From positions 68,640-132,639 of the forward strand of contig DXBT01000031.1 of NCBI GenBank assembly GCA_019116365.1: DNA of 64,000 nt, in the 5' to 3' direction. The notes under the pieces were generated by a model. That model was given only the letters and a program-made list of their open reading frames with translations, was not told where the DNA came from and ran no database searches. A program made the position numbers and the translations under genes. How positions within the stretch are numbered: position 1 is the first letter of the stretch; each line of letters starts with the position of its first letter. Shown piece by piece: positions 34,632 through 43,742 of this stretch. This DNA comes from Barnesiella merdipullorum (lineage in GTDB: Bacteria > Bacteroidota > Bacteroidia > Bacteroidales > Barnesiellaceae).

Positions 34632-35900
34632 TCAGAGATCGGCACCGATATCGGAACGGAAATATTTACCCTCAAACGAAACTGTCTTTGCACTCTTGAA
34701 CGAGTTGGCCAGGGCCTCTTCCTTGGTAGCACCATAGGAGCTGAGGGCAATGACGCGTCCGCCGTTGGTTACGATTTTACCATCTTTGAAAGCCGTGCCG
34801 GCATGGAAGGGGATACTGTCGGTAACCCGGTCGAGACCGGTGATTTCCTTGCCCTTCTCGTAGTGTCCGGGATAGCCGCCCGATACCAGCATGACGGTAA
34901 CGGCGCAGCGGGGATCCTCGACAAGTTCCTTTTTACGCAGGTTGCCTTGAGCTACCCCTTCGAGCAGTTCGACCAGATCGGACTGGATGCGCAGCATCAC
35001 CACCTCGGTTTCGGGGTCGCCCATGCGCACGTTGTACTCGATTACCATGGGTTCGCCGCCCACGTTGATGAGTCCCAGGAAGATGAATCCCTTGTAGGTG
35101 ATCTTCTCCTCCTTTAATCCCTCGATGGTGGGTTTTACGATGCGCTCTTCGACCTTCTTCATGAAGGCAGCGTCGGCAAAGGGTACGGGCGAAACGGCAC
35201 CCATGCCGCCGGTGTTGAGGCCGGTGTCGCCTTCGCCTATGCGTTTATAGTCTTTGGCTACGGGCAGTATGCGGTAGTCGTTGCCGTCGGTGAGTACGAA
35301 TACCGAGCACTCGATACCCGAGAGGAACTCTTCGATAACGACCGTCTTGCTGGCATTGCCAAACATGCCGTCGAGCATCTGTTTCAACTCCTCCTTGGCC
35401 TCTTGCAGGTTGTCGATGATGAGCACGCCTTTGCCGGCTGCCAGGCCGTCGGCCTTGAGCACATAGGGGGCTTTGAGGCTGTCGAGAAAGGCGTATGCGG
35501 CATCGAAGTTCTCGCGGGTGAAGCTCTGGTAGCGAGCCGTGGGGATGTGGTGACGCATCATGAAACCCTTGGCAAACTCTTTGCTGCCCTCGAGACGGGC
35601 ACCCTCTTGCGAGGGACCTATGACGGGGATATGTTTCAGTTCGTCGTGCGAGACGAAGTAGTCGTATATGCCTTTTACCAGGGGGTCTTCGGGACCAACG
35701 ACCACCATGTCGATGTGATTTTCGACCGCAAACCGGCCGAGCGAATCGAAGTCGGTTGCCGCAATATCCACGTTGGTTCCTATGGCGGCAGTCCCGGCAT
35801 TACCGGGAGCGATGAAGAGGTGATCGGTTTTGGGGCTTTGTTTCAGTTTCCAGGCCAGGGCACATTCGCGTCCTCCCGAGCCTAACAGCAATATATTCAT
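34632..35900 (-). CDS. purD: Phosphoribosylamine-glycine ligase
   Basis: A 422-aa ATP-grasp enzyme that joins phosphoribosylamine and glycine in purine synthesis. Starts MNILLLGSGGRECALAWKL; the ATP-grasp core includes HIDMVVVGPEDPLVKGI, RLEGSKEFAKGFM, PYVLKADGLAAGKGVLI, GMGAVSPVPF and MGDPETEVVM. Its product feeds the purine pathway; no other pur genes are in the window. It is co-directional with a methyltransferase gene 18 bases upstream and DUF6427 four bases downstream. Confidence 0.97.
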   Translation of the reverse strand: MNILLLGSGGRECALAWKLKQSPKTDHLFIAPGNAGTAAIGTNVDIAATDFDSLGRFAVENHIDMVVVGPEDPLVKGIYDYFVSHDELKHIPVIGPSQEGARLEGSKEFAKGFMMRHHIPTARYQSFTRENFDAAYAFLDSLKAPYVLKADGLAAGKGVLIIDNLQEAKEELKQMLDGMFGNASKTVVIEEFLSGIECSVFVLTDGNDYRILPVAKDYKRIGEGDTGLNTGGMGAVSPVPFADAAFMKKVEERIVKPTIEGLKEEKITYKGFIFLGLINVGGEPMVIEYNVRMGDPETEVVMLRIQSDLVELLEGVAQGNLRKKELVEDPRCAVTVMLVSGGYPGHYEKGKEITGLDRVTDSIPFHAGTAFKDGKIVTNGGRVIALSSYGATKEEALANSFKSAKTVSFEGKYFRSDIGADL

Positions 35901-35918
35901 GATAGTCGTTTTTAGGTA

Positions 35919-37439
35919 TTAATCTTGTTTATCGGTCTCTGGTTCTTGAGGTTTGTTAGCCTCGTCGTTGGGTTTGATCGAGGGTTGCTTGAAGGTGACG
36001 AACTTCTGGAAGGCTTCGTCGCCGTGCAGCCGTTTGGGTTTTTCGCCTTCGGCATTGAATCGGTCGCGGTGCTCAAAGGGACGTCCCTTGGGTTTGAAGC
36101 CCGGGCGGAAAGCAGGACGTTCGCCCTGTTCGTTTCGGTCTCTGCGTTCGTTCCAGTCTTTGCGTTCGGGACGTTCGTCACGACGGTTGCCGAAGCTTTT
36201 GCGCCGGTTGTAGGGCGAGCTTTCATGCGAGTCGTGGTGGCGTCGGGGCGAGTCGTAGCGTTGTTTGTCGAGATTGCGTCCTTCGCCTTTGAACTCCTTG
36301 TAGCGTCCGTCGAAGATTTCGTATTTGCGATATTCACACTCGAGCGCTCCGTTCATGAGGTCGATTTTCACCGAGGGTTTCAACCCTATCCGGTCGAAGC
36401 ACTCCTTGTGGTAGCTGATGATCCAGGCGTCGTATCCCTTGAACACATGTTTCAACCGGTTGCCTATCGACTCGTAGAGGCCCAGCAGGTCGCTCGACGA
36501 GATGCGCTCGCCGTAGGGCGGGTTGGTGATGAGTATTCCCTCGGGCGAGGGAGCGGTTTCGTATCGCTGGATAGGCATGATTTTGAGATCGATGTATTTG
36601 GCTACACCGGCACTCTTGATATTCTGGGTGGCGATGTCGATGGCCCGGGGCGAAATGTCACTGCCGTATATGCGGTGGGTGAATTCACGCTCGTGGCTGT
36701 CGTCGTTGTAGAGGGTTTCGAAGAGCTCTTCGTCGAAATCTTTCCACCGCTCGAAGGCGAAGTTCTTGCGGAAGATACCGGGATAGGTGTTGGTGGCGAT
36801 GAGGGCGGCCTCGATGAGTATGGTACCCGAGCCGCACATGGGGTCGATGAGGTCTTTCTCGCCGTGCCAGCCGGTCTTGAGTATCATGCCGGCGGCGAGT
36901 ACCTCGTTGATGGGAGCTTCGGTTTGTCCCACCCGGTAGCCGCGTTTGTGGAGCGACTCGCCCGAGCTGTCGAGCGAGAGGGTGCAGCTCATGTGCGAGA
37001 TGTGCAGGTTGAGCACGACTTCGGCTCCGTTGAGGCGCACCGACGGACGTTTGCCGCTCTTCTCCATGAAGTAGTCGGCGATGGCATCTTTGGCCCGGTA
37101 GGTGACAAATTTGGAGTGTTTGAAGCTGTCGGAGTAGGTGACCGAGTCGATCGAAAAGGTGGTCTCGGGTGTGAGCAGGGTCTCCCAGGGGAAGGCCTTC
37201 ATCTTTTCATAGACTTCGTCGGGGTCCGAGGCTTCGAACTTATAGATAGGTTTGAGTATTCTCAGAGCGGTTCGGCAGGCCAGGTTGGCTTTGTAGAGCA
37301 AGGTTTTGTCTCCCGTGAAAGAGACCATCCGGCGACCCATTTTTACGTTTTCGCCACCCAGTTGTTTTATCTCTTCGGCCAGGACATCTTCGAGGCCCTG
37401 GAAGGTTTTGGCTACGATTTCAAATTTTTCGGTGTTCAC
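35919..37439 (-). CDS. THUMP-domain class I RNA methyltransferase with charged tail
   Basis: A 506-aa protein of the RlmL/RlmK N-domain (COG0116) type, which methylates a guanine base of rRNA or tRNA. An N-terminal THUMP-like region (KTFQGLEDVLAEEIKQLGG) is followed by DPMCGSGTILIEAALIA (about residues 187-203), SDISPRAID and the catalytic TNPPYGERI (about 298-306). The catalytic part ends near 385; the last 120 residues are a strongly charged tail rich in arginine, aspartate and glutamate, with RRDERPERKDWNERRDR and RNEQGERPAFRPGFKPKGR, likely disordered and RNA-binding. It lies between cysE and purD. Confidence 0.87.
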   Translation of the reverse strand: MNTEKFEIVAKTFQGLEDVLAEEIKQLGGENVKMGRRMVSFTGDKTLLYKANLACRTALRILKPIYKFEASDPDEVYEKMKAFPWETLLTPETTFSIDSVTYSDSFKHSKFVTYRAKDAIADYFMEKSGKRPSVRLNGAEVVLNLHISHMSCTLSLDSSGESLHKRGYRVGQTEAPINEVLAAGMILKTGWHGEKDLIDPMCGSGTILIEAALIATNTYPGIFRKNFAFERWKDFDEELFETLYNDDSHEREFTHRIYGSDISPRAIDIATQNIKSAGVAKYIDLKIMPIQRYETAPSPEGILITNPPYGERISSSDLLGLYESIGNRLKHVFKGYDAWIISYHKECFDRIGLKPSVKIDLMNGALECEYRKYEIFDGRYKEFKGEGRNLDKQRYDSPRRHHDSHESSPYNRRKSFGNRRDERPERKDWNERRDRNEQGERPAFRPGFKPKGRPFEHRDRFNAEGEKPKRLHGDEAFQKFVTFKQPSIKPNDEANKPQEPETDKQD

Positions 37440-37462
37440 GACGCGTGTGTATTGTAGGTTTT

Positions 37463-38365
37463 TTACTGTTTTGCTTTGGCTTGTACAAGGCGTTCGCCGG
37501 GGGCTACATTCTCGGTTACCCAGATGTTACCGCCTATGACGGCCCCCTTGCCGATGGTAATGCGCCCCAGTATGGTAGCGTTGGAGTAGATGATTACATC
37601 GTCTTCGATGATGGGGTGGCGGGCGATTCCCTTGATGGGGTTGTTGTTCTCGTCGAGGGGGAAGCTGCGGGCACCCAGCGTGACACCCTGGTAGAGTTTC
37701 ACCCGGTTGCCTATGATCGAGGTGGCTCCAATGACTACGCCGGTGCCGTGGTCGATGGCAAAGTATTCGCCTATGGTGGCGGCGGGGTGTATGTCGATAC
37801 CTGTCTCGGAGTGGGCCATCTCGGTGATGATGCGGGGAATGAGGGGCACGCCCAGCGAGAGCAGTTTGTGGGCGATGCGATAGTTGCAGATGGCCCGTAT
37901 GGCGGGATAGCACAAGATAACCTCGGCTTTGCTCTGTGCAGCGGGGTCGCCGTTGTACATGGCGGTGACGTCGGTCGAGAGTATGCGCCGCATTTCGGGC
38001 AGATAGGATATGAAATCGACCGCCTTCTGTTCGGCCAGCTCTTCGATGATTTTGGGATCGGTATGTACGAGCGGGTCGTTGGATGCAAACAGAAGCCCGG
38101 CCGTGATTTGCTGCACGAGCAGGTCAAACAGTTTCTCGGTGTTGATACCGGTGTGGTAGAGCAGGTTCTTGTCGCTCACGTCGGGAGAGCCGTAGAACCC
38201 GGGGAAGATGAGCGAGCGACAGAGGGCGATGAGCTCTTGCAGTTGTTTTCCCGAAGGGAGCATCTCTCCCTTGCAACTCTGGTGGTGCAACTCTTCGAGC
38301 GAAAGGAAATCGGATAGTTTCTTGACCGTCTCTTTCAGATTTTCGGCATATTTGTAGCTGCTCAT
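37463..38365 (-). CDS. cysE: Serine O-acetyltransferase
   Basis: A 300-aa hexapeptide-repeat acetyltransferase that makes O-acetylserine for cysteine synthesis. The left-handed beta-helix repeats contain GIDIHPAATIGEYFAIDHGTGVVIGATS, IIGNRVKLYQGVTLGARSF and HPIIEDDVIIYSNATILGRITIG; HPAA and the DHGTGVVIG triad are serine acetyltransferase (CysE/EpsC) signatures. The ATG at 38365 (MSSYKYAENL) is preferred to a 20-residue longer frame. Promoter half-site 105 bases upstream. First gene of a five-gene run cysE-methyltransferase-purD-DUF6427-dedA. Confidence 0.93.
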   Translation of the reverse strand: MSSYKYAENLKETVKKLSDFLSLEELHHQSCKGEMLPSGKQLQELIALCRSLIFPGFYGSPDVSDKNLLYHTGINTEKLFDLLVQQITAGLLFASNDPLVHTDPKIIEELAEQKAVDFISYLPEMRRILSTDVTAMYNGDPAAQSKAEVILCYPAIRAICNYRIAHKLLSLGVPLIPRIITEMAHSETGIDIHPAATIGEYFAIDHGTGVVIGATSIIGNRVKLYQGVTLGARSFPLDENNNPIKGIARHPIIEDDVIIYSNATILGRITIGKGAVIGGNIWVTENVAPGERLVQAKAKQ

Positions 38366-38469
38366 GTGAATGTTAACTATTTGATGGAGCCAAGATAGTG
38401 CTGCTTTTCTGTCACGATTGCACAAGAGGTGTGGTAGGGCGGATGGGCAGCCTATTTTGTATTTAGGGG

Positions 38470-38477
38470 CAAAGATA
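38470..38477 (-). promoter_or_regulatory. Putative -7 box of the cysE operon
   Basis: CAAAGATA on the plus strand is TATCTTTG on the minus strand; the matching -33 element is not clear. Confidence 0.4.
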
Positions 38478-38516
38478 AGAAATATAGCCGATAATGAACT
38501 CTTTAAGGAGTAATTC

Positions 38517-39143
38517 TTATGATTCTTTGAGGATAAGTATCGACTCGGGGCCCATGTTCATCAGGAGGTCGAGTATGCTCAGGTCGGGCAGGAATCCGTA
38601 TTTGGGGGCAAATACCTGATAGTAGGGCTTGAGGTGCATCGAGGGTATGGTTTCGGCGATATTCCGTTTGGGGTGGATGGCTTCGCGCAGGTCGGTTTCG
38701 CCGGGAGCGGGTTGGGCATACCGGGTGGTATATTCCACGTGCGGGGCGATGCCGATGAGATCGCAGAGGATCTGCCGAATCGCTTCGTTGAAGTCGAGCA
38801 GAAAGGTGTATCGCTTCTCGAAGAAGGGTCGTATATCGTCCTGGTAGTACTCGAAGAAGGGCGACGAGCCATAGGCCGAGGCAATGGCGTTCCAGTGCAG
38901 GTGGCGCCACTCCCCGTGGTCGGAGATGCGTATGTCGCGGGTGGGGCACTTGAGGGTATCGGGCTTGACCACAGGCACCGAGAGCGACAGGATTCCGTTG
39001 GCACCGGCAATGTGGCAGCGGTTGCGGTAGGTCTGTTTGGTGTAGTTGCACCACTGCTCGACGACTACGCGGTCGTAGGCGAGCATCGCCATGTAGTAGG
39101 ATACCGGAGCGAAGTAGGCAGTAGAGAGATAGACTGTGGTCAT
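38517..39143 (-). CDS. WbqC family protein
   Basis: A 208-aa protein of the WbqC family, found in O-antigen and surface polysaccharide loci, with unknown biochemical role. Signatures: STAYFAPVSYYMAML near the N-terminus, EQWCNYTKQTYRNRCHIAGANG (about residues 30-51), HLHWNAIASAYGSSPFFEYYQ and FNEAIRQILCDLIG. Its ATG overlaps the stop of the upstream signal-peptidase-like gene by four bases (ATGA), so translation is coupled. This places an envelope-glycan protein in an operon with signal peptidases and dapB. Confidence 0.87.
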   Translation of the reverse strand: MTTVYLSTAYFAPVSYYMAMLAYDRVVVEQWCNYTKQTYRNRCHIAGANGILSLSVPVVKPDTLKCPTRDIRISDHGEWRHLHWNAIASAYGSSPFFEYYQDDIRPFFEKRYTFLLDFNEAIRQILCDLIGIAPHVEYTTRYAQPAPGETDLREAIHPKRNIAETIPSMHLKPYYQVFAPKYGFLPDLSILDLLMNMGPESILILKES

Positions 39144-40033
39144 AGCGGTTTCTTGAAAAAACGGTCGGTGCGGAACGATTGCCAGAATGGTTTTTGCGGG
39201 TCTCTCGAGTAGCCTATCCACAGCCCTCTACCGATAAGCAGGGAGTGGGGCAGGGGGCCGAAGGTGCGAGAGTCGGCCAGGCCGGCCCGGTTGTCGCCGA
39301 TGACCCAGTAGTAGTCTTGCGAGAGCCGGCAGCGGGTCACTTCGCGGTTGTTCTCATAGATTTTCCCGTTGCGGCAGGTGACAGGCAGGTTCTCGTATTG
39401 GGTGAGGAGTCGGGCCAGCCACTCGGCGTTCTGGGGGGTGACCTGTATCGATTTTCCCCGGGAGGGGAGTTCTATCTCGTAGCTGTCGCGATTGAGGAAT
39501 ACCGGGTAGAGCAGCGAGTCGGGTGCCAATTCGTGGCGCACCTTCTCGTAGGCGTAGCGCGAGAGGAAGAGCAGCCGGTTGTCGCCCACTTTTCCTTGCT
39601 CGACAAAGGTTGCTCCGTCGTGTCGCAGGATGCGGTTGACGGTGTTTTTCATCGAGTCGGGCGAGAGGTAGGCCTCGAGAATGAGGGGTGGCTGTGCCAC
39701 GGCCCGTCGGTTGATATACAGTCGGTTGCCGGTGCTGCGGATGGTGTCGCCGGGTAGCCCGATGCAGCGGGCCATGGCCACCTCGGTAACGGACGATTGG
39801 GTTTGGTAAAGCGAGGGCAAGGCAAAGACCAGCAGGTCGCGATGGGCCGGGGTGCGGTTGCCCCAGCGGAACGACCACTTATCGACCCACAAGCGGTCGC
39901 CCGGCAAGAGGCTGTTCTCCATCTGTCCGGGGGCTACGCAGTAGGGTTCGGCCACGAAAAAGCGAATGGACCACACCACCGCGATAATGACGATTACCGT
40001 GATGAGAATCGTGCGTATGGTCTCTCTTTTCAT
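39140..40033 (-). CDS. Signal peptidase I-like protein lacking both catalytic residues
   Basis: A 297-aa S26-fold protein with an N-terminal transmembrane helix (about residues 8-22). Box B reads APGQMENSLLPGD: glutamine 37 sits where the nucleophilic serine should be (compare PSSSLEKSMLVGD in the neighbour). The lysine box reads MARCIGLPGD: alanine 88 replaces the general-base lysine (VKRCVGLPGD in the neighbour). The downstream GDNRAGLADSRTFG box is kept, so the fold is intact. I infer a catalytically inactive paralogue with a structural or regulatory role, possibly paired with the active enzyme three bases upstream. Frameshift is not indicated. Alternative: a divergent nucleophile elsewhere. 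Confidence 0.85.
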   Translation of the reverse strand: MKRETIRTILITVIVIIAVVWSIRFFVAEPYCVAPGQMENSLLPGDRLWVDKWSFRWGNRTPAHRDLLVFALPSLYQTQSSVTEVAMARCIGLPGDTIRSTGNRLYINRRAVAQPPLILEAYLSPDSMKNTVNRILRHDGATFVEQGKVGDNRLLFLSRYAYEKVRHELAPDSLLYPVFLNRDSYEIELPSRGKSIQVTPQNAEWLARLLTQYENLPVTCRNGKIYENNREVTRCRLSQDYYWVIGDNRAGLADSRTFGPLPHSLLIGRGLWIGYSRDPQKPFWQSFRTDRFFKKPL

Positions 40034-40036
40034 CGT

Positions 40037-41485
40037 TTAGTTGACGAGGCTATCGACCGACCGGAACATGCGGTTGAAGCGGATTTTTCCGCTGAACAGA
40101 CCTTTGTCCTTGTCGAGCGAGAGGAATACAAACATGGGTTTACCCACGATGTGGTCTTCGGGTACGAAGCCCCAGTAGCGGCTGTCGGCCGATTTGTCGC
40201 GGTTGTCGCCCAGCATCATGTAGTAGTCCATCTGGAAGGTGTAGGAGTCGGTCTCCTGGCCGTTGATATAGATTTTACCATCTTTCACTTGCAGGGTGTT
40301 GTGCTCATAAGCAACAATGGGCCGCTCGTAGATGGGCAGGTTTTCGAGGGTGAGTTTGAGGGTGGCACCCTTCTTGGGAATCCATACGGGGCCGTAGTCC
40401 GAGCGGGTCCAGGTGTTCGAGGCTACCAGCGGGTAGGTCTGTCCGCCCAGGAATCCGGGCTCCTCGACTATCTGCTCGATCGACGAGTCTTTCTTCATCT
40501 CCTCGATCATGGCCTGCGTCAGGGGGAGTTCATAGACGGGGTTCATGCTGCCGTCGGGGTTGGGGGTGATGCCCCAGCTGGTGAGGTTCATGCGGGCGTT
40601 GACACTCGATATGTCGAGGGGTACACGGTCATCGACACTGATGCCCCACTTCTCGAAGTCTTTGTTTTCGAGGTAACTACCGCTGGTCTTTACCAGGTAG
40701 TTGAGCTGCATGTGCTTGGGGCGGGGTTGCTTCACACCGTCGATATAGATATCGTTTTTGACAATGCTGAAGGTATCGCCGGGCAGACCCACACAACGTT
40801 TCACATAGTTCTCGCGACGATCTACGGGGCGGTAAATGATGTCGCCATAGAGCGCTTTGTTGCGATTGACGGCTTCGCGCCCGTCGTAGAAGCAGAGGGT
40901 GTAATAGTCGGGATTGGGTTGTTTGGTAGCCACGGTATCGCCGGCCGGGAAGTTAAACACCACGATGTCGTTGCGCTCGACCTTGCCGAAACCCTTGAGC
41001 CGGTGGTAGGCCCACTGCGGCCACTCGATATACGATTTCGTATTGAGTATGGGCAGGGTGTGCTGGGCCAGAGGGAAGTGCAGCGGGGTGTTGGGCACAC
41101 GGGGGCCGTAGCTCATCTTGCTCACCAGCAGGTAGTCGCCTACCAGCATCGACTTCTCGAGCGACGAGGAGGGTATCTGGTAGTTCTGGAAGATGAAGAT
41201 GAAGATGAAATAGACCAATACCAGGGCATAGACAATGGCATCGACCCACTCCATGACGGTGCGCACGGTGCGGTTTTTGCTCGTCTTCCACCAGCCCCAG
41301 GGGATGTACTGGGTGAGGTAGATGTCGATGAGGAGCAGGAGCCCGAACAGCACATAGTAGTTGTTGAGCCAGATGGTCCAGCCGATATAGATGAGGGCTA
41401 CGATCGAGAATCGTATCCAGCGGGTCTTTTTGACCTTTTTAAGCCGTTCGGCAAGGCTATATTTCGAAGGCGCTTTTTGATCCAT
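40037..41485 (-). CDS. lepB: Signal peptidase I (active form)
   Basis: A 482-aa membrane peptidase that removes signal peptides on the outer face of the inner membrane. Three N-terminal hydrophobic segments (about 28-60 and 82-100). Catalytic serine 108 in QIPSSSLEKSML; general-base lysine 229 in NYVKRCVGLPGD; and GDNRDKSADSRYWGF near 440. The segment between box B and the lysine box is long, as in other Bacteroidetes enzymes. It lies 9 bases after dapB and 3 bases before the degenerate paralogue, so the two peptidase-fold proteins are made together. Confidence 0.93.
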   Translation of the reverse strand: MDQKAPSKYSLAERLKKVKKTRWIRFSIVALIYIGWTIWLNNYYVLFGLLLLIDIYLTQYIPWGWWKTSKNRTVRTVMEWVDAIVYALVLVYFIFIFIFQNYQIPSSSLEKSMLVGDYLLVSKMSYGPRVPNTPLHFPLAQHTLPILNTKSYIEWPQWAYHRLKGFGKVERNDIVVFNFPAGDTVATKQPNPDYYTLCFYDGREAVNRNKALYGDIIYRPVDRRENYVKRCVGLPGDTFSIVKNDIYIDGVKQPRPKHMQLNYLVKTSGSYLENKDFEKWGISVDDRVPLDISSVNARMNLTSWGITPNPDGSMNPVYELPLTQAMIEEMKKDSSIEQIVEEPGFLGGQTYPLVASNTWTRSDYGPVWIPKKGATLKLTLENLPIYERPIVAYEHNTLQVKDGKIYINGQETDSYTFQMDYYMMLGDNRDKSADSRYWGFVPEDHIVGKPMFVFLSLDKDKGLFSGKIRFNRMFRSVDSLVN

Positions 41486-41494
41486 GACAGGGGG

Positions 41495-42214
41495 TTATTT
41501 GAGGAACGAGAAGAGATCTTGCATGGTGAGAAAACCTTTCTTGCCTACGGTAAACTCGGCGGCGATGACGGCTCCCAGGGCAAACCCTTTGCGGCTCTTG
41601 GCCTCGTGGGTGATGCGAATCGAATCGACCGGGCTGTCGTAGGTGATGGAGTGGGTACCGGGCACCTCGCCTTCGCGACGGGCTACGATGGGAATGGCAT
41701 CGGCCGGGGCGGGCAGATTTTCGGTCCACGAATTTTTCGAGTCGAGTTGAGAGATGATATCCTCGGCCAGCGTGATGGCAGTGCCGCTGGGGTGGTCGAG
41801 TTTGTGTATGTGGTGAATCTCTTCGAGGCTCACCGAGTATTGGGGGAAGTGGTTCATGATGCTTGCCAGGTATTTGTTGACGGCAAAGAAGATGTTCACA
41901 CCCAGGCTGAAGTTGGAGGCGTAGAAGAAAGTCTGTCCATGCTCGCAGGCCTCTTTTACCTCGGGCAGATGCTCGAGCCAGCCCGTGGTCCCCGACACGA
42001 CGGGTATGCCGGCGGCAAAGGCCCGGCGGTAGTTGCCCACAGCCACACTGGGTGCCGTGAATTCAATGGCCACATCGGCGCTCTTGAATTGAGGCGAGTC
42101 GAAATCTTCCTGGTTGTCTTTGTCGATGTGACATACAATTTCATGACCGCGGGACAGGGCTATCTCTTCGATGGCGTGTCCCATTTTTCCGTATCCGATA
42201 AGTGCTATTTTCAT
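41495..42214 (-). CDS. dapB: 4-hydroxy-tetrahydrodipicolinate reductase
   Basis: A 239-aa NAD(P)H-dependent reductase in lysine and diaminopimelate (peptidoglycan) synthesis. N-terminal Rossmann motif ALIGYGKMGHAIE; FSLGVNIFFAVNKY and the substrate-binding EIHHIHKLDHPSGTA (about residues 130-144) with the family's HH..K pair; GTHSITYDSPVDSIRITHEA near the end. It is shorter than the E. coli enzyme (273 aa), as in other Bacteroidetes. First gene of the dapB-lepB-lepB2-wbqC operon; a -7-like box lies 80 bases upstream. Confidence 0.95.
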   Translation of the reverse strand: MKIALIGYGKMGHAIEEIALSRGHEIVCHIDKDNQEDFDSPQFKSADVAIEFTAPSVAVGNYRRAFAAGIPVVSGTTGWLEHLPEVKEACEHGQTFFYASNFSLGVNIFFAVNKYLASIMNHFPQYSVSLEEIHHIHKLDHPSGTAITLAEDIISQLDSKNSWTENLPAPADAIPIVARREGEVPGTHSITYDSPVDSIRITHEAKSRKGFALGAVIAAEFTVGKKGFLTMQDLFSFLK

Positions 42215-42293
42215 ATCAAACTTCTGTTACAAAACATCTCGGTTTGTACCGATTTATTCAACAAGGTTGGTTTAATTTGCATATATGCAGAGA

Positions 42294-42301
42294 CAAAGAT
42301 A
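42294..42301 (-). promoter_or_regulatory. Putative -7 box of the dapB-lepB operon
   Basis: CAAAGATA (minus strand TATCTTTG). No clear -33 TTG. The 213-base gap to the divergent DUF2851 gene holds nothing else recognised. Confidence 0.4.
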
Positions 42302-42427
42302 ATAAAAGATAGAGAATGGTGAGCGCAAAGGCAGATAAAAACAAAGTTTTAGGTTTTTATTCGTGTCGAACTATCACCTTCTCGAAAGGAATAGAGAGAG
42401 TGAAAAACACACGATAGAAAAGTCTGT

Positions 42428-43711
42428 ATGGAGAAACTCATGCAATATGTGTGGCAGCACCGGCTGTTCGATGCGTCGCACCTGACTACGGTCGATGGGC
42501 GCAAGGTGCGGGTTATTGACGTGGGTCGGTTGAATACCGATTCGGGTCCCGATTTTTTCAACGCCAAAATTGGAGTCGATGGCTGTGTGTGGGCCGGTAA
42601 TGTGGAGATTCACCGGCGTGCCTCGGACTGGCGACGACACAACCATCACCTCGACCCGGCCTACGACTCGGTGGTATTGCATGTGGTCGAGGTGGCCGAC
42701 ACCCCGGTCTATCGCACCAACGGCGAGGAGATTCCTACACTGGTTCTTGCCTGTTCGCCCACGTTTCGGGCCGATTACGAGTCGCTGGTTGCCCACTCGC
42801 CCCACCAGTCGTGTGCCCGTTTCATAGGCGATTTCGACCCGGTTTTGCTGGCCGACTGGATTTCGTCGCTGGCCGTGGAGCGGCTACAGGCCAAAGCTCA
42901 GCGGTTGCACGACTGGCTGTCGCTCTATCGGGGTAGTTGGGAGGAGGTGTGCTATGTGGTGGTAGCCCGCAGCTTGGGTTTCGGTATCAACGGCGACGCT
43001 TTCGAGCGGTTGGCCCGCAGTCTGCCGTTGCGTTTCATGCAGAAACATGCCGACTCGCTGTCGCAGGTCGAGGCTTTCCTCTTCGGACAGGCCGGGCTGC
43101 TGGTCGAGGGGGTATGTGCGGGCGACGACTATTATGCCCGGTTGACGAGCGAGTATGCCTTCTTGCGAAACAAATTCGGGCTCACGCCCATCAATCTCGA
43201 CAGCTGGAAATTCTTCAGACTGCGACCGGCCAATTTCCCTCACCGGCGCATCGCCATGCTGGCACAATACATACACCGGGGTTTCAACCTCTTTTCGCGC
43301 ATTTGCGAGGCGGGTAACGACGAGGAGCTTCGGGTTATTTTCAAGGTCGAGCTTTCGGGCTACTGGACCACGCATTATCTTTTTGGACACACTTTGCCCG
43401 AGTCGCATGCGGTGTTGGGCGAGGGGGCTGTCGATATCGTGCTCATCAATGCCGTGGCACCCTTGCTCTATGCCTGTGGCGTTTCTACCGGTAACGAGGC
43501 GATGACCGACCGGGCGCTGAGTCTGCTCGAGTCGTTGCGTCCCGAGAATAACTCGATTGTGCGTCGCTTTGCCGCCATGGGTATAGGGGTGACCAATGCT
43601 CTCGAGAGCCAGGCGGTGATACAACTCAACAACGAGTATTGTCAGGCTCACAAGTGTCTCTATTGCCGCATCGGGCACAAGTTGCTTTCACGCTCGGCTT
43701 TGAGACGATAG
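42428..43711 (+). CDS. DUF2851 family protein
   Basis: A 427-aa soluble protein of a Bacteroidetes family without known function. The N-terminal part shows GRLNTDSGPDFFNAKIGVDG and WAGNVEIHRRASDWRRHNH (about residues 38-80), a conserved acid/histidine pattern that is typical of the family and might bind metal; the C-terminal part is helical and ends with a cysteine pair (AHKCLYCRIGHKLL). The gene stands alone between two operons; nothing else indicates its role. Confidence 0.8.
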   Translation: MEKLMQYVWQHRLFDASHLTTVDGRKVRVIDVGRLNTDSGPDFFNAKIGVDGCVWAGNVEIHRRASDWRRHNHHLDPAYDSVVLHVVEVADTPVYRTNGEEIPTLVLACSPTFRADYESLVAHSPHQSCARFIGDFDPVLLADWISSLAVERLQAKAQRLHDWLSLYRGSWEEVCYVVVARSLGFGINGDAFERLARSLPLRFMQKHADSLSQVEAFLFGQAGLLVEGVCAGDDYYARLTSEYAFLRNKFGLTPINLDSWKFFRLRPANFPHRRIAMLAQYIHRGFNLFSRICEAGNDEELRVIFKVELSGYWTTHYLFGHTLPESHAVLGEGAVDIVLINAVAPLLYACGVSTGNEAMTDRALSLLESLRPENNSIVRRFAAMGIGVTNALESQAVIQLNNEYCQAHKCLYCRIGHKLLSRSALRR

Positions 43712-43742
43712 CCTTCTGTTCGTGGAGAACCTTTCCTCCCCC

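Noticed and set aside
39797..42322. 841-residue open frame on the plus strand
   Set aside because: Antisense to the signal peptidase and dapB genes, which have clear motifs; repetitive V/G/E/H composition.
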